A stretch of 34,467 bases of DNA from NCBI GenBank assembly GCA_030433805.1, contig JARUXA010000030.1:1-34467 (forward strand), given 5' to 3'. This document shows positions 24,482 through 33,558 of this stretch, piece after piece. The notes under the pieces were generated by a model. The model worked only from the letters and a program-made list of their open reading frames with translations. It was not told the DNA's origin and did no database searches. The translations under genes and the position numbers were made by a program. This stretch comes from Sphingomonas sp. PsM26 (GTDB lineage Bacteria; Pseudomonadota; Alphaproteobacteria; Sphingomonadales; Sphingomonadaceae). Numbering within the stretch: the first letter of the stretch is position 1; each line of letters opens with the position of its first letter.

Positions 24482-25521
24482 GGTTCGAGTACCTCGTTGA
24501 TGAATGCGTTTAGATCCCAGATTGGGGGAGCCGCGATTTCCCGCGCCGCACCGGCTTGGAAGACGCGGATCGTAGCGTCGTCCACCCGTTCGATCGCGGT
24601 GACGGCCGGGCACGCGAGGACGAAACCACGGACCGCGTCGGTCATCGCCCAGGTCAGGACCAGCGCCGGCTTCCCGCCCGCGAGGGCAGGCCGCAGATGC
24701 GTCTCCAGGTGCTCGTCGGCGAAGCCGTAGCCCAGGATCAGAAGCCTCGCCGCTTCGTCGATCGCCCTGTTGGCACGCTCCCGCTGTCGGTCGAAGGGAC
24801 GATCATAGCCGGTGCGGAACTTGTTCCGGCCCGGCGGCACGATCAGGCGCGGCACTCCCGGAAGTTCGCCCGCGTAGCGGACGGGTTCTCCTGCACGCGC
24901 GTACCAGTCTAGACTGCCGTGCGGCTTGGACACCACCGCACGATGCGCAAGCACTAGCTGGACGCGCCTCCGCAACTGGCGCACCTCGCGGCAGTGCGAC
25001 AGCCTGGCGCCCTCCTCGTCGACCCTTCCCGCGAAGTCGCCGGTGAACATGCAGTCCACGCCGAGACCCGCCTCCTCAACCGCGACCTCGACCAACCGGT
25101 CGTAGTTGGTCGTCACGATGGGAATGCCAGTATCCGGCTTCATGAGGTGCGGCACGAGCTTGGTGAGTCGGAGCCGCCGCGTGCCGGCGAACACCTCGGC
25201 TATCGTCCTCGTCTCGGCCGCAGCGATGAGACGTGCGGTCGAATCGACGATGACGGCTTCTAGCTCGGCTCCGGGGGGAGCGCGCAGCAACGCCGGTTCC
25301 AGTCCGATACTTCCGATGAGCCCGGCGATCTCCCGCCAGCCTGTCTCGTCCTGAGGCCGATGGTGCAGGGGAACGTCGCGCCGAAGATGATCCGCGAGCT
25401 CACCCATGCCGGGCAGCCCCTCCGCGCAGGAGAGGCCCGATCCTATGACGAGCGTTAGGCCGTTGCCGAGGCAACCCTGAAGATGACGCTTAAGGTCGTC
25501 CAGGTCTTCCGAGGCGGTCAT
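24478..25521 (-). CDS. SIR2-family NAD+-consuming effector (SIR2-HerA system)
   Basis: This 347-residue protein has a SIR2-like Rossmann domain: GSGLS (27-31) for NAD binding, TTNYDRLVE (137-145), KPHGSLDW (199-206) with the catalytic histidine H201, and LILGYGFADEHL (261-272) near the C-terminus. Bacterial SIR2 defence effectors hydrolyse NAD+ when phage is sensed and stop growth of the infected cell. In SIR2-HerA the two proteins form one large complex. The gene is first in the pair and is coupled to herA by ATGA overlap. The region between TTNYD and KPHGS holds an Arg-rich insert (REVRQLRRRVQLVLAHR). The frame upstream (to 25712) begins with TTG, has no protein-like content and was not included. 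Confidence 0.9.
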   Translation of the reverse strand: MTASEDLDDLKRHLQGCLGNGLTLVIGSGLSCAEGLPGMGELADHLRRDVPLHHRPQDETGWREIAGLIGSIGLEPALLRAPPGAELEAVIVDSTARLIAAAETRTIAEVFAGTRRLRLTKLVPHLMKPDTGIPIVTTNYDRLVEVAVEEAGLGVDCMFTGDFAGRVDEEGARLSHCREVRQLRRRVQLVLAHRAVVSKPHGSLDWYARAGEPVRYAGELPGVPRLIVPPGRNKFRTGYDRPFDRQRERANRAIDEAARLLILGYGFADEHLETHLRPALAGGKPALVLTWAMTDAVRGFVLACPAVTAIERVDDATIRVFQAGAAREIAAPPIWDLNAFINEVLEP

Positions 25522-25917
25522 CGCGGCGACGATCTCGGTTTGACCACCGTCGATCGACCTGAAAGCGGCGCGATTCCACGAACAGACCGGTTGCCAGCGT
25601 CCTCTTCTTCGAGTTGAATGTCGGCCACGTTCTTCCCCCTTCCGCTTTGCGAACCAACAGACTTGGTCCCGCCTTCCACTAATCCACGAACGGAATGTAG
25701 CCGGCAGAACAAACGTTAAACAAGAGCCGTCGGAAAGGGTTTACTTGCTGAAACATCGATCTGAACGGGCCTATCGTCAGCATGTCGTCCCGCCTTCGGG
25801 CCCTCATCGACGGGCACCACGCATCGACCAGGGAGACGGAAGCCGACCCCTCCGTCCTACCCAGCTTGCGCTCGTCCAGTGCCATCCCTTCGAGACACGA
25901 TCGGAACTGACGTTTCA
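25522..25917. promoter_or_regulatory. Divergent promoter region between SIR2-HerA and the helicase
   Basis: These 396 bases separate two divergent defence-type operons, so both promoters must lie here. Open frames in it on the minus strand (25518-25712, 25679-25963) are low-complexity and not supported. An A/T-richer patch at about 25708-25750 (including AACAAACGTTAAACAA at 25708-25723) is the likeliest promoter core. A shared regulator is not encoded nearby. Confidence 0.35.
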
Positions 25918-28900
25918 ATGACCCTCGTTCCGATCTGGACCGGCACCGTCGAGATTCCACCACTTCACCGTCGGCGCGTTCAGATCGGCGGCAACGTCGT
26001 CGTGCAGTCGCCCTTCTCCGGAGCGACGACGACCGGACGCCGCATGATCTGCGAGATCGCGGGTCACGATCTCCTCAGAACAGATCTCACGGCCCCATTC
26101 GACGAGTTGCTCGTCAGGCGTCCGGGCGCGAGAAGACGCGCGAACGATAGGGCCATCGTGACGGCGGTCACCGACGAAGAGACGGGTGTCCTGAGGCTGG
26201 CGTGGGACGGCGACGATCCTCTCGCCGGACACGCTGCGACGCCCGAACAGGTCCTCGCAGCTTGGGTCGGGAAATTCGACTTCAGGACCGAGGACCCGGA
26301 GTTCGGGGTCGAGGGTCTGAGGCCACCCCAGACGGGCGCCCTTCACGCCATCTCGGCGCACTTCGCCGTGGGCACAACCTTTGATCCGGCGACCGTCGTG
26401 CTGCCGACGGGGACGGGAAAAACCGAGACGATGCTTGCCACGCAGGTCTTCAGGCGCCTGCGGCGGACGATGATCCTCGTTCCCAGCGTCGCGCTCCGAG
26501 CCCAAATCGCGAAGAAGTTTGAAACGCTCGGCGTCCTTCCCATCCTCGGCATCGTTCCGAGCGAGATCGCCAAGCCGCGGGTGGCTTTGATCTCGACCGG
26601 CATTCGTTCGGTGGAGGACGCGCGGCGCATCCTCACCGAAGCGAACGTGATCGTCGCGCTTCCCCACTCGCTCGAGGCATCGGATTCCGATGCGCGGGCA
26701 ACGCTGATCGCCGGCTGTTCGGATCTGATGGTCGATGAGGCCCATCACGTGACCGCCGCCATGTGGGCCTCCGTCAAGGCAGGCTTCGAGGACAAACGCG
26801 TCGTCCAGTTCACGGCAACGCCATTCCGACGCGACGATGTCCGTATCCACGGCAGGATCGTCTTCAACTTCAAACTCGGTGACGCCCAGCAGGCCGGTTA
26901 CTACAGGCCCATCAATCTCGTAGCTATCGAAGAGTACGGCGATCAGGACGCCAAAGATCGCGCAATCGCGGGCAACGCCGTCGAGGCGCTTAGGCGGGAC
27001 CGCGAGGAGCTGGGGCTCGATCACTTGCTGATGGCCCGGGTGAAGACCCGCGAGAGGGCCGATGAGGTCATCCGAATCTACGAGGAGCTGGCGCCCGACT
27101 TTAATCCAGTCGTCGTCTACTCGGGACAGGGGACGACGCGGGCAAACCGTGACGCACTCGCCAAGCTCGAGGACCGCGGAGCGGAGGGATCCCGCGTCGT
27201 AGTGGCCGTGAACATGCTCGGGGAAGGCTACGATCTGCCCAACCTGAAGGTCGCGGCGGTGCACGACGCGCACAAGTCGCTGGCGATTACCCTCCAGTTC
27301 ATCGGCCGCTTCACCCGCAAGGGTGCAGCCCGATCAATCGGGGAGGCCACTGTGGTCGCGAACGTCGCGGATCCGGAGACCGAACGGAAGCTCGCGGCCC
27401 TCTATGCGGAAGGAGCCGACTGGGACCGCATCATACGACGCCTCAGCGAGGACAGAATTGACAAGGAGTTGGACCTGCAGGGCGTGGTGGAGGATCTGCG
27501 CGGATCGGGTGACCTGCACACGCGCTTCGCGCTTTGGAACCTGCGTCCCTCGCTCTCCACCCAATTCTTCAGGACGACCTGCCAGGACTGGAACCCGACA
27601 GCATATGCCCAGGCGCTCGGCGGCAACGTCGAAACCTGGCATGCGCTAGACGATAAGGCGAACGTGCTCGTCGCCGTAGTCCGACGGCTTTCGACGATCG
27701 GCTGGGGCAACTACCATGACGACGTCGATATCCTCCACGATCTGATGATCTTGCGGTGGGACAAGGCGGCCGGCGTCCTCTGCCTTTACGCCAGCGACTA
27801 CTCCGCAATGCGCTCAGAACGGATGGCGACGCTGGTGACAGACGAGAACACGGTGCCCGTATCTGGACGCCCTATCTTCCGCATCCTGAATAACGTCGAG
27901 CTGCCGCTCGCGAAGAGCCTAGGCTCCTCGCGGATCGGCGCCATCAGCTTCACCTCCTACTTCGGACCCAACGTGACCGAAGGCCTCGCAATGATCGAGA
28001 AGCGCGAATCGGCGCTCAACAACATCGCCTGCCTCGGCTACGAGAACGGCGAGCGCGTCCTATGGGGTGCCGCCCAGCGCAGAGGCAAGGTCTGGCAGCA
28101 GCGGTCCGCGGACGTCGCGGAATGGCTGGCCTGGACGAAGACCACCTGGGCCAAGGTGACCGACGAGGGCGGCGACGAAGCGAACATCGTCGAAGGCTTC
28201 CTGCGGCCCGAGAGGATTGCCCGCCCATGGGGATCTGCACCGATCTCGGCGCAGTGGGGCGAACTCGCTCAGAACCGGTTCAACGACAGGCAGTTCGTTC
28301 AGTTCGACGGCGTCGACATCCCGGTCTACCTCATCGACCTGATGATAGAGAATGAGGACGGCGATGAGGGAATACTTATCCGCATCGAGAGCGGCACGCT
28401 CTCCTCGGTCTACAGGCTCAAGATCGACGACGCGCTGCCGAAGGGCTACGACAACGTCCACGTCTCCGGGCCAATGCTCCGCTTCCGCAAAGGATCGGAC
28501 GGGCCGGTGCCGCTCGAAGAGTACTTAGAGCGCGATCCCTTCGTCATCCGCTACGTCGACGGAACCCACTCCTACAACTGCTATCACGTCCCGGTGAGAC
28601 TCGACGCCGGGCAGTTCGACAGGGATCGGCTCGAGGCGTGGGACTGGACGGGCATACCACTCAATCGCGAGTCCACGGGAAAGGCGGTCGATCGATTAAC
28701 GATCCAGTATCGGACGTTCGAGCAGCTGCGCGACAACTACGACATGCTCTTCAACGACGATGGTTCGGGTGAGGCCGCCGACCTCGTCTGCCTTAGGGAC
28801 ATCGACGACGAGACCATTGGATTGTGCCTCGTCCACTGCAAGAACGCGCACCGCGGAGTAGTCTCGCGAGACATCCGCAACTTCTACACCGTTTGTGGGC

Positions 28901-29202
28901 AGGCCCAGAAGAGCATCGTCGCCAAGCATCAGGGCCTGCCGACCCTCTACCACGATCTCAAGCGTCGACACGACCTGTGGAAGCAGGAAGGCTTCACGCG
29001 CTTCCTGAAGGGCTCCATGAAGGAACTAGCCTATTTCAAGGACAAGGCCCGTCGATCCAAGATCCACTTCGAGATGATCCTGGTTCAGCCCGGCGCTTCG
29101 ATCGCGACGATCAACGAGGACGCGCTCCTCCTACTCGGCACCACCGAACTTTACTTGAAAAAGACCACGGAGGCCGACCTCCGCGTGGTCGTGTCGGCCT
29201 AG
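25918..29202 (+). CDS. Superfamily-2 DEAD/DEAH helicase with a nuclease-like C-terminus
   Basis: This large protein (1094 residues from ATG 25918) has an N-terminal ~110-residue domain, then helicase core motifs. These are Walker A PTGTGKTE (163-170), VDEAHH (272-277, motif II), FTATPFRRDD (298-307, motif III), VAVNMLGEGYDLP (motif V) and QFIGRFTRKG (460-469, motif VI). About 600 further residues follow. Near the C-terminus, EAADLVCL (E952, D955) is followed about 20 residues later by LVHCKNAH with K975, then FYTVCGQAQKSI. This resembles PD-(D/E)xK nuclease signatures with HCK in place of ExK. The combination suggests a translocating helicase-nuclease used against foreign DNA. GTG 25879 would add 13 residues but lacks a ribosome site; ATG 25918 has GGAA at 25903. 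It is divergent from SIR2-HerA. Confidence 0.88.
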   Translation: MTLVPIWTGTVEIPPLHRRRVQIGGNVVVQSPFSGATTTGRRMICEIAGHDLLRTDLTAPFDELLVRRPGARRRANDRAIVTAVTDEETGVLRLAWDGDDPLAGHAATPEQVLAAWVGKFDFRTEDPEFGVEGLRPPQTGALHAISAHFAVGTTFDPATVVLPTGTGKTETMLATQVFRRLRRTMILVPSVALRAQIAKKFETLGVLPILGIVPSEIAKPRVALISTGIRSVEDARRILTEANVIVALPHSLEASDSDARATLIAGCSDLMVDEAHHVTAAMWASVKAGFEDKRVVQFTATPFRRDDVRIHGRIVFNFKLGDAQQAGYYRPINLVAIEEYGDQDAKDRAIAGNAVEALRRDREELGLDHLLMARVKTRERADEVIRIYEELAPDFNPVVVYSGQGTTRANRDALAKLEDRGAEGSRVVVAVNMLGEGYDLPNLKVAAVHDAHKSLAITLQFIGRFTRKGAARSIGEATVVANVADPETERKLAALYAEGADWDRIIRRLSEDRIDKELDLQGVVEDLRGSGDLHTRFALWNLRPSLSTQFFRTTCQDWNPTAYAQALGGNVETWHALDDKANVLVAVVRRLSTIGWGNYHDDVDILHDLMILRWDKAAGVLCLYASDYSAMRSERMATLVTDENTVPVSGRPIFRILNNVELPLAKSLGSSRIGAISFTSYFGPNVTEGLAMIEKRESALNNIACLGYENGERVLWGAAQRRGKVWQQRSADVAEWLAWTKTTWAKVTDEGGDEANIVEGFLRPERIARPWGSAPISAQWGELAQNRFNDRQFVQFDGVDIPVYLIDLMIENEDGDEGILIRIESGTLSSVYRLKIDDALPKGYDNVHVSGPMLRFRKGSDGPVPLEEYLERDPFVIRYVDGTHSYNCYHVPVRLDAGQFDRDRLEAWDWTGIPLNRESTGKAVDRLTIQYRTFEQLRDNYDMLFNDDGSGEAADLVCLRDIDDETIGLCLVHCKNAHRGVVSRDIRNFYTVCGQAQKSIVAKHQGLPTLYHDLKRRHDLWKQEGFTRFLKGSMKELAYFKDKARRSKIHFEMILVQPGASIATINEDALLLLGTTELYLKKTTEADLRVVVSA

Positions 29203-29690
29203 CCACCTGGCAGGTTCGACCGCCACAAGGCGGTATGCGACTGGCCTGGTGGCCCTGCAGCGCAGATAGGCAGAGTAGCTACAGGAACGCTGGCTGGGGT
29301 TGCGCTCCTCCTGGCAGTCGGCTGAACCATTCGGCCGCTACAAGGGCGGACATAGCGGCGTCGCGGGGTGGCTTGCCGGCGCGCTACGTCCGAGTCATCG
29401 ACCTCGCACCACGAATGAACGTCCGAGAGTTTCCTTCACCGCTTCAAAACCGCCATTCCGATTTCCACCCACCGGCGGGCGTGAGGGTGCCCTGCCCTCC
29501 CGGCTGAACGAACGGCAGCTTATCGCGATTGGTCGCCCAAAAGCGGACAGGCAGCTCTCCACCCAAATCGGCCAATGGGGCCCCTGCCCCAACAAATTAA
29601 CGAACGGCTGCTTACCGCCGATCGCCGCCCGAAACAGCCAGACCCCTTTCCACCAGTTTTGCCAAAAAACCGACGTTCCGCTCTCCGCCG
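29203..29690. other. Convergent intergenic region with hairpin and degenerate direct repeat
   Basis: These 488 bases lie between the convergent stops of the helicase and the SMC-like ATPase genes. A small hairpin, ACCGCC-ACAA-GGCGGT (29219-29234), follows the helicase stop by 16 bases but has no T-tract. The segments at 29507-29544 and 29599-29636 (both beginning AACGAACGGC or AACGAACGGCT) are degenerate direct repeats 92 bases apart. The overlapping plus-strand frames here (to 29832) are not protein-like. No gene is supported. Confidence 0.45.
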
Positions 29691-32324
29691 CTACTCGACC
29701 CCCGTCAGTGTTATGCGGTTGCCGAGATGCCTAAAGGCACGATCGCGACAGGTCAGCAGAATGACCTGCATTCGCGTTGCAGCATCGGTCAGGATCTCGG
29801 TCATCATATCGAGGCGGGCATCGTCCGAATAGACGAGCGGGTCGTCCAGGATCAGCGACACCGGCACACCCTGCTCCAGCAGCATGTCGGCGAAAGCTAA
29901 CCGGGTAAGCACCGCAAGCTGCTCCTGAGTACCCCGGGAAAGGTCACCACAATTCTCGCCAAGACCGCCACGCGCGATCGATGTGAGGCCCAGATCATCA
30001 CCAAAACTCGGGTCGCAGCCAGGCAGCAGCCGTTCGATATGCCGGCGCGCGCGCCGTGCAACCGGCCCGACGAACGTCCGTGAGGTCTCTGCTCGCGCAC
30101 GTTCCAGGGTGTCCCGAAGAAGCTTCAGCGTTTCCGCCTCCTGCGTCACGCGCGCCAGGTTGGCGGCCGCAGCATCCGCTTCTTCTCGCGCAGCCGCGGC
30201 GCGGTCTGCCAGTCCCTTGCCGCCTTCCGCCTCGATCCGCGCCTCAAGCCTGGCGATCACCTTCTCCAGATCGATGCGCTGCGTCCGGGCGACCTCGAAA
30301 CGTTTGTCCAACACCCCGATCTGGCGTTCGATCGCCGCCACATCATGCGCCGTCGCAGCACGTTCGGCGTCCTGCAGACTAACCAGCGCTGCCGCTTCCT
30401 GCTGACGTGCATCCAGCAGAGCCTCATTTAGGCGGCCTATCTCGGGCTTACCTTCCAGAGCAGCGAGCTGGGCTACGGCGTTGGCAGCATCACGCTCGGC
30501 GCCAGCCGCCTGGACCATCAGCGGCCCATTGCGGGCTTCCAGCTCGCGCAGTTGCGCCGACGCCGCCTCATCCACACCCTCCGCCCTTGCGAGCGCCGAG
30601 TCCGCCTCCGCCGCGATCACCGTCAATGCGTTGACGTCCGCCCCCCCCTCACTGCCCTCCCCTTCCGCGCTTTTCGGCAATCCGGCCATGAAGGTCTTCA
30701 GGGCCGAAGCACCGGCGTCGAGACCAAGCAACGGCACGGCCGGCGTGATCCCTATGATCCGCGCTTCGAGCGTGCGCACGTTGGCGACAGCATCACGCGC
30801 GACCTCGTTACGTGACCGGGCGTCGGCCACACTCGTCACCTCGTGGTCAGCTAAGGCGGCGTCCAGATCATCGCGGGCGTTGGCGAGCGCCGTTTCGGCG
30901 CTTTGCAGCCCTGCTGGCGGTCGGATGATCAACTTAGCCTCGCCGAACTGGATACGCGTCTCACGCGATAACGTCCGGTCACCGATCTCTGCCGGCACCC
31001 CGTCGATCCGAACGCCGCTGACATTGCCCGCGAACTCGACCCGGGTAGCACCAGCCTCGACTGCCGCGCGCGCTTTGTCGACGGCACGTTCGCGTTCCTC
31101 CAACGCCTTGATGACGCTGGGCGGGATCACGGTCGTACCAAGCTTGCGCGCTGCCACCAGTTCGCGTTCGAAGAGAAGCAATTCGGCGTGCCGCTGGCGT
31201 AGCCGGGCGATCTCGACGTGACGTGCTCGTGCGGCAACCAACTTGGTGGCACCCTCAAGCGCCGCGTGCGCCTTGCGCCGGTTGTCGCGGGCGGTCGCCA
31301 GCCGATCACGCGCCGTACCCGCTCGCTCGCGCGTGCTGGTCAATTCCTCTTCCAGACCGGATCGTTTCTCACGGGCCTTGCTGAGCGTTGCGGCCGTGTC
31401 ACTGACGGCCTTCCGAGCATCGGCGAGACGTGCGGTGAGATCCTCCAGTCCCTTGACCTGATCAGCAAGGCGGCCTTGCTCGGCCAGTCGGGTATCGCGC
31501 AACTGCGCCGCGGACCGCGCCACGTCGATCTGGCCAACCAGAACCTTTCGCCGATCTGCGTCCGTCGTATCGGCAAGATCACGGTCCACCACCTTCAGCT
31601 TGGCTCGAGCTGCCTCGAGATCAGAAAAGCCCTGCTCAAGCGCGGCGAGCCGGGTGGCGGCCTCGGTCGCAGCGCTCTCAGCCGCGTCATGCTCGGTACG
31701 TGCTGTCGTCTGACGACCGCTAAGCCGGCCTGTGGTGGTCCAATATTCTGCGAACTGGCTGTCGATCCGGGGCCGGACACGTTGGTAGGCTGCGCCGCCC
31801 ATGATCGTGCCGACCTCAGCCTCCAGCGTGGCGCGCACGCTGTCGCGGACTATGTCACCCGGAGCCGTAACTTCGAGCGCCTGGGCCTGCCCTACCCAAA
31901 GCAGCCCCAGCGCGCCGTGTGCGGCCGCGTCGCCGGCCTGACTCGTGTCGCGACGCGCGCCGAGCAACGCCTGTAACTGGGCTTCGGCATCTTCGCCCTG
32001 CGCACGGCCATTTGGTCCACACACCTCGACCGAAGCACCTTTCAGAAAGCGCTTGTTGACCTGCCACTCCTCGCCTTTCGCCTCGAAGCCGATTTCGATC
32101 TGCGGCGCGACCGCTTCGCCATGCGGCGCATAGCTCCGCGCTAGCCGGTTGGCTGTATTGTAGCGGATGAAGAAGGCTGCACGCATGGCTTCGAGCAGCG
32201 TCGACTTGCCGGTCTCGTTAGGCTCGATGATGACGTTCAAACCGTCGGTCAGCCCATCGAGCACGAACGGATCGCGAAACTTGCGGAAGTTGGTCAGCGC
32301 GATGCGCCGGATCTTGAGGCTCAT
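29691..32324 (-). CDS. SMC/Rad50-like coiled-coil ATPase (YhaN/SbcC type)
   Basis: The 877-residue protein has an ABC-type ATPase split by long coiled coils. The N-terminal half-site is VIIEPNETGKSTLLEA with the P-loop lysine K40. Ala/Arg/Glu-rich heptad regions cover about 190-400 and 460-760. The C-terminal half-site has the signature LSRGTQEQL (795-803), Walker B SLILDDPL and TCRDRAF. The first P-loop residue is Glu instead of the usual Gly. The middle (about 410-460) carries a strand-rich insert (VRIDGVPAEIGDRTL) and no CxxC zinc hook, unlike SbcC/Rad50. By family it forms a complex with the Mre11-like nuclease encoded just upstream (ATGA overlap 32321-32324) and acts in DNA end processing and double-strand break repair. 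Confidence 0.88.
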   Translation of the reverse strand: MSLKIRRIALTNFRKFRDPFVLDGLTDGLNVIIEPNETGKSTLLEAMRAAFFIRYNTANRLARSYAPHGEAVAPQIEIGFEAKGEEWQVNKRFLKGASVEVCGPNGRAQGEDAEAQLQALLGARRDTSQAGDAAAHGALGLLWVGQAQALEVTAPGDIVRDSVRATLEAEVGTIMGGAAYQRVRPRIDSQFAEYWTTTGRLSGRQTTARTEHDAAESAATEAATRLAALEQGFSDLEAARAKLKVVDRDLADTTDADRRKVLVGQIDVARSAAQLRDTRLAEQGRLADQVKGLEDLTARLADARKAVSDTAATLSKAREKRSGLEEELTSTRERAGTARDRLATARDNRRKAHAALEGATKLVAARARHVEIARLRQRHAELLLFERELVAARKLGTTVIPPSVIKALEERERAVDKARAAVEAGATRVEFAGNVSGVRIDGVPAEIGDRTLSRETRIQFGEAKLIIRPPAGLQSAETALANARDDLDAALADHEVTSVADARSRNEVARDAVANVRTLEARIIGITPAVPLLGLDAGASALKTFMAGLPKSAEGEGSEGGADVNALTVIAAEADSALARAEGVDEAASAQLRELEARNGPLMVQAAGAERDAANAVAQLAALEGKPEIGRLNEALLDARQQEAAALVSLQDAERAATAHDVAAIERQIGVLDKRFEVARTQRIDLEKVIARLEARIEAEGGKGLADRAAAAREEADAAAANLARVTQEAETLKLLRDTLERARAETSRTFVGPVARRARRHIERLLPGCDPSFGDDLGLTSIARGGLGENCGDLSRGTQEQLAVLTRLAFADMLLEQGVPVSLILDDPLVYSDDARLDMMTEILTDAATRMQVILLTCRDRAFRHLGNRITLTGVE

Positions 32325-33436
32325 GCTGCGTCCTGTCCGCGCTGATATTCCACGAACAGGCGCTCAAGCGCCCGCTTGGCGATCACGTTTTCGTTACTCC
32401 CGGCCTCGATCATGCTCATCAGCTTTGCCGCGGCCGTCCCGATCATCCCCTCCACCTGAAGATCTGCCAAATCCTGCTCGCTTGGCCGCCCGACAAGGTC
32501 GTCCGCCGTAACCGCGAGATGGCGCAGGCGATGGCGCAGGTCGTTGTCGAGCCTGCCGAGGATCGCGATCCGGTCAGACAGGCTGACGATCCCGGCGAGC
32601 GACAGCTGCAGGAGTGTTGCCGACGGTTCGATCGGTGCAAGCATCCGGTCGCACTCAGCGGCAAAGCCGTCCGCGTCAGGGATTGTCCATTCCCGCATCA
32701 GCCACTGGAACCTGCCCGTCCGGATCGGTGATACAACCGGCTCCACTCCTGGCTCAAGCGTCACGAGCAGCGCATATCCCGGTTCGTCTCGCTGGAAGCG
32801 GTCTGTTTCCGGTGTGCCCGAGTACCAGGTTCTCGCGTCGACCCGCAGCGCTCCATGCCAGTCACCGAGCGCCAGATAGTCCAGGTGGGAGCGCTGGGCG
32901 CGATCGGGAGCGATCTGGTTCTGCGCTTCGCCGCGTGACGAGAAGTCACGGATCGAACCATGTGCCAGGCCAATACGAAGCGACGCGCCCGGCGTCTCCA
33001 TCGTGTCGAACAAGGCCGTCGGGTCGTCGAGGTTGTGTCGGTGCGCCAGCGGTGCCGGCAGGAGCCAGTGTCCAGGTTCGAGCTCGCACGGCACGGGCTC
33101 GGTAACGATGCGGATGTTCGTCGCCCCCTTGGCGCGGACACGGTCCCAAAGGCCGCTGTTGCGCGCGAAATCGTGATTGCCGGGTAGAAGCCACCACGTG
33201 CAAGCATATCGCTGCATCCGGGACACCGCCTGCACGATGACGCGATTTTCTGGACCCTCGGTATCGAAGACGTCGCCTGCGACCAGGACATGCGTAGCGT
33301 CATGCTCGGTCGCAGCCTTGCCGATTGCGTCGATCGCATCGAAACGCGCCTCGCTGAGCGCCGCACGGACATCGCTATCGAAGCGGCCATAGGGTTTGCC
33401 GAGCTGCCAGTCAGCCGTGTGGATCAGGCGTAGCAT
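32321..33436 (-). CDS. Mre11/SbcD-like DNA repair metallophosphoesterase (YhaO type)
   Basis: This 371-residue calcineurin-like phosphoesterase carries the metal-binding motif series of Mre11/SbcD nucleases: HTADWQLG (6-13), GDVFD (54-58), PGNHDF (85-90), LAHGS (157-161) and GDWHG (191-195). These bind two Mn ions and cleave DNA ends. A ~150-residue C-terminal part would dock on the partner ATPase. I choose ATG 33436 because HTADW follows at once, as in relatives; the open frame upstream to 33628 reads as non-coding, Arg/Glu-rich sequence. It is coupled to the SMC-like gene by a 4-base overlap. It is probably a repair nuclease and not a dedicated defence gene, but its place beside a defence cluster leaves this open. 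Confidence 0.9.
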   Translation of the reverse strand: MLRLIHTADWQLGKPYGRFDSDVRAALSEARFDAIDAIGKAATEHDATHVLVAGDVFDTEGPENRVIVQAVSRMQRYACTWWLLPGNHDFARNSGLWDRVRAKGATNIRIVTEPVPCELEPGHWLLPAPLAHRHNLDDPTALFDTMETPGASLRIGLAHGSIRDFSSRGEAQNQIAPDRAQRSHLDYLALGDWHGALRVDARTWYSGTPETDRFQRDEPGYALLVTLEPGVEPVVSPIRTGRFQWLMREWTIPDADGFAAECDRMLAPIEPSATLLQLSLAGIVSLSDRIAILGRLDNDLRHRLRHLAVTADDLVGRPSEQDLADLQVEGMIGTAAAKLMSMIEAGSNENVIAKRALERLFVEYQRGQDAA

Positions 33437-33558
33437 GGAGACTTTCTGATGGTGGAAGGACAGCGGTGGGACCGGACCTGATTGCCCCTGCCCTATCCTG
33501 TACCTACCGATACAGTTAGCCAGCGACGAGCAAGGTGCAGACGCGTGGTCGTACGATG

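Noticed and set aside
25518..25712. Small minus-strand frame overlapping the SIR2 start by ATGA
   Set aside because: The overlap looked like translational coupling, but the frame begins with TTG without a ribosome site, and its Ser/Arg/Gly-rich product has no protein-like bias. Chance seems likelier.
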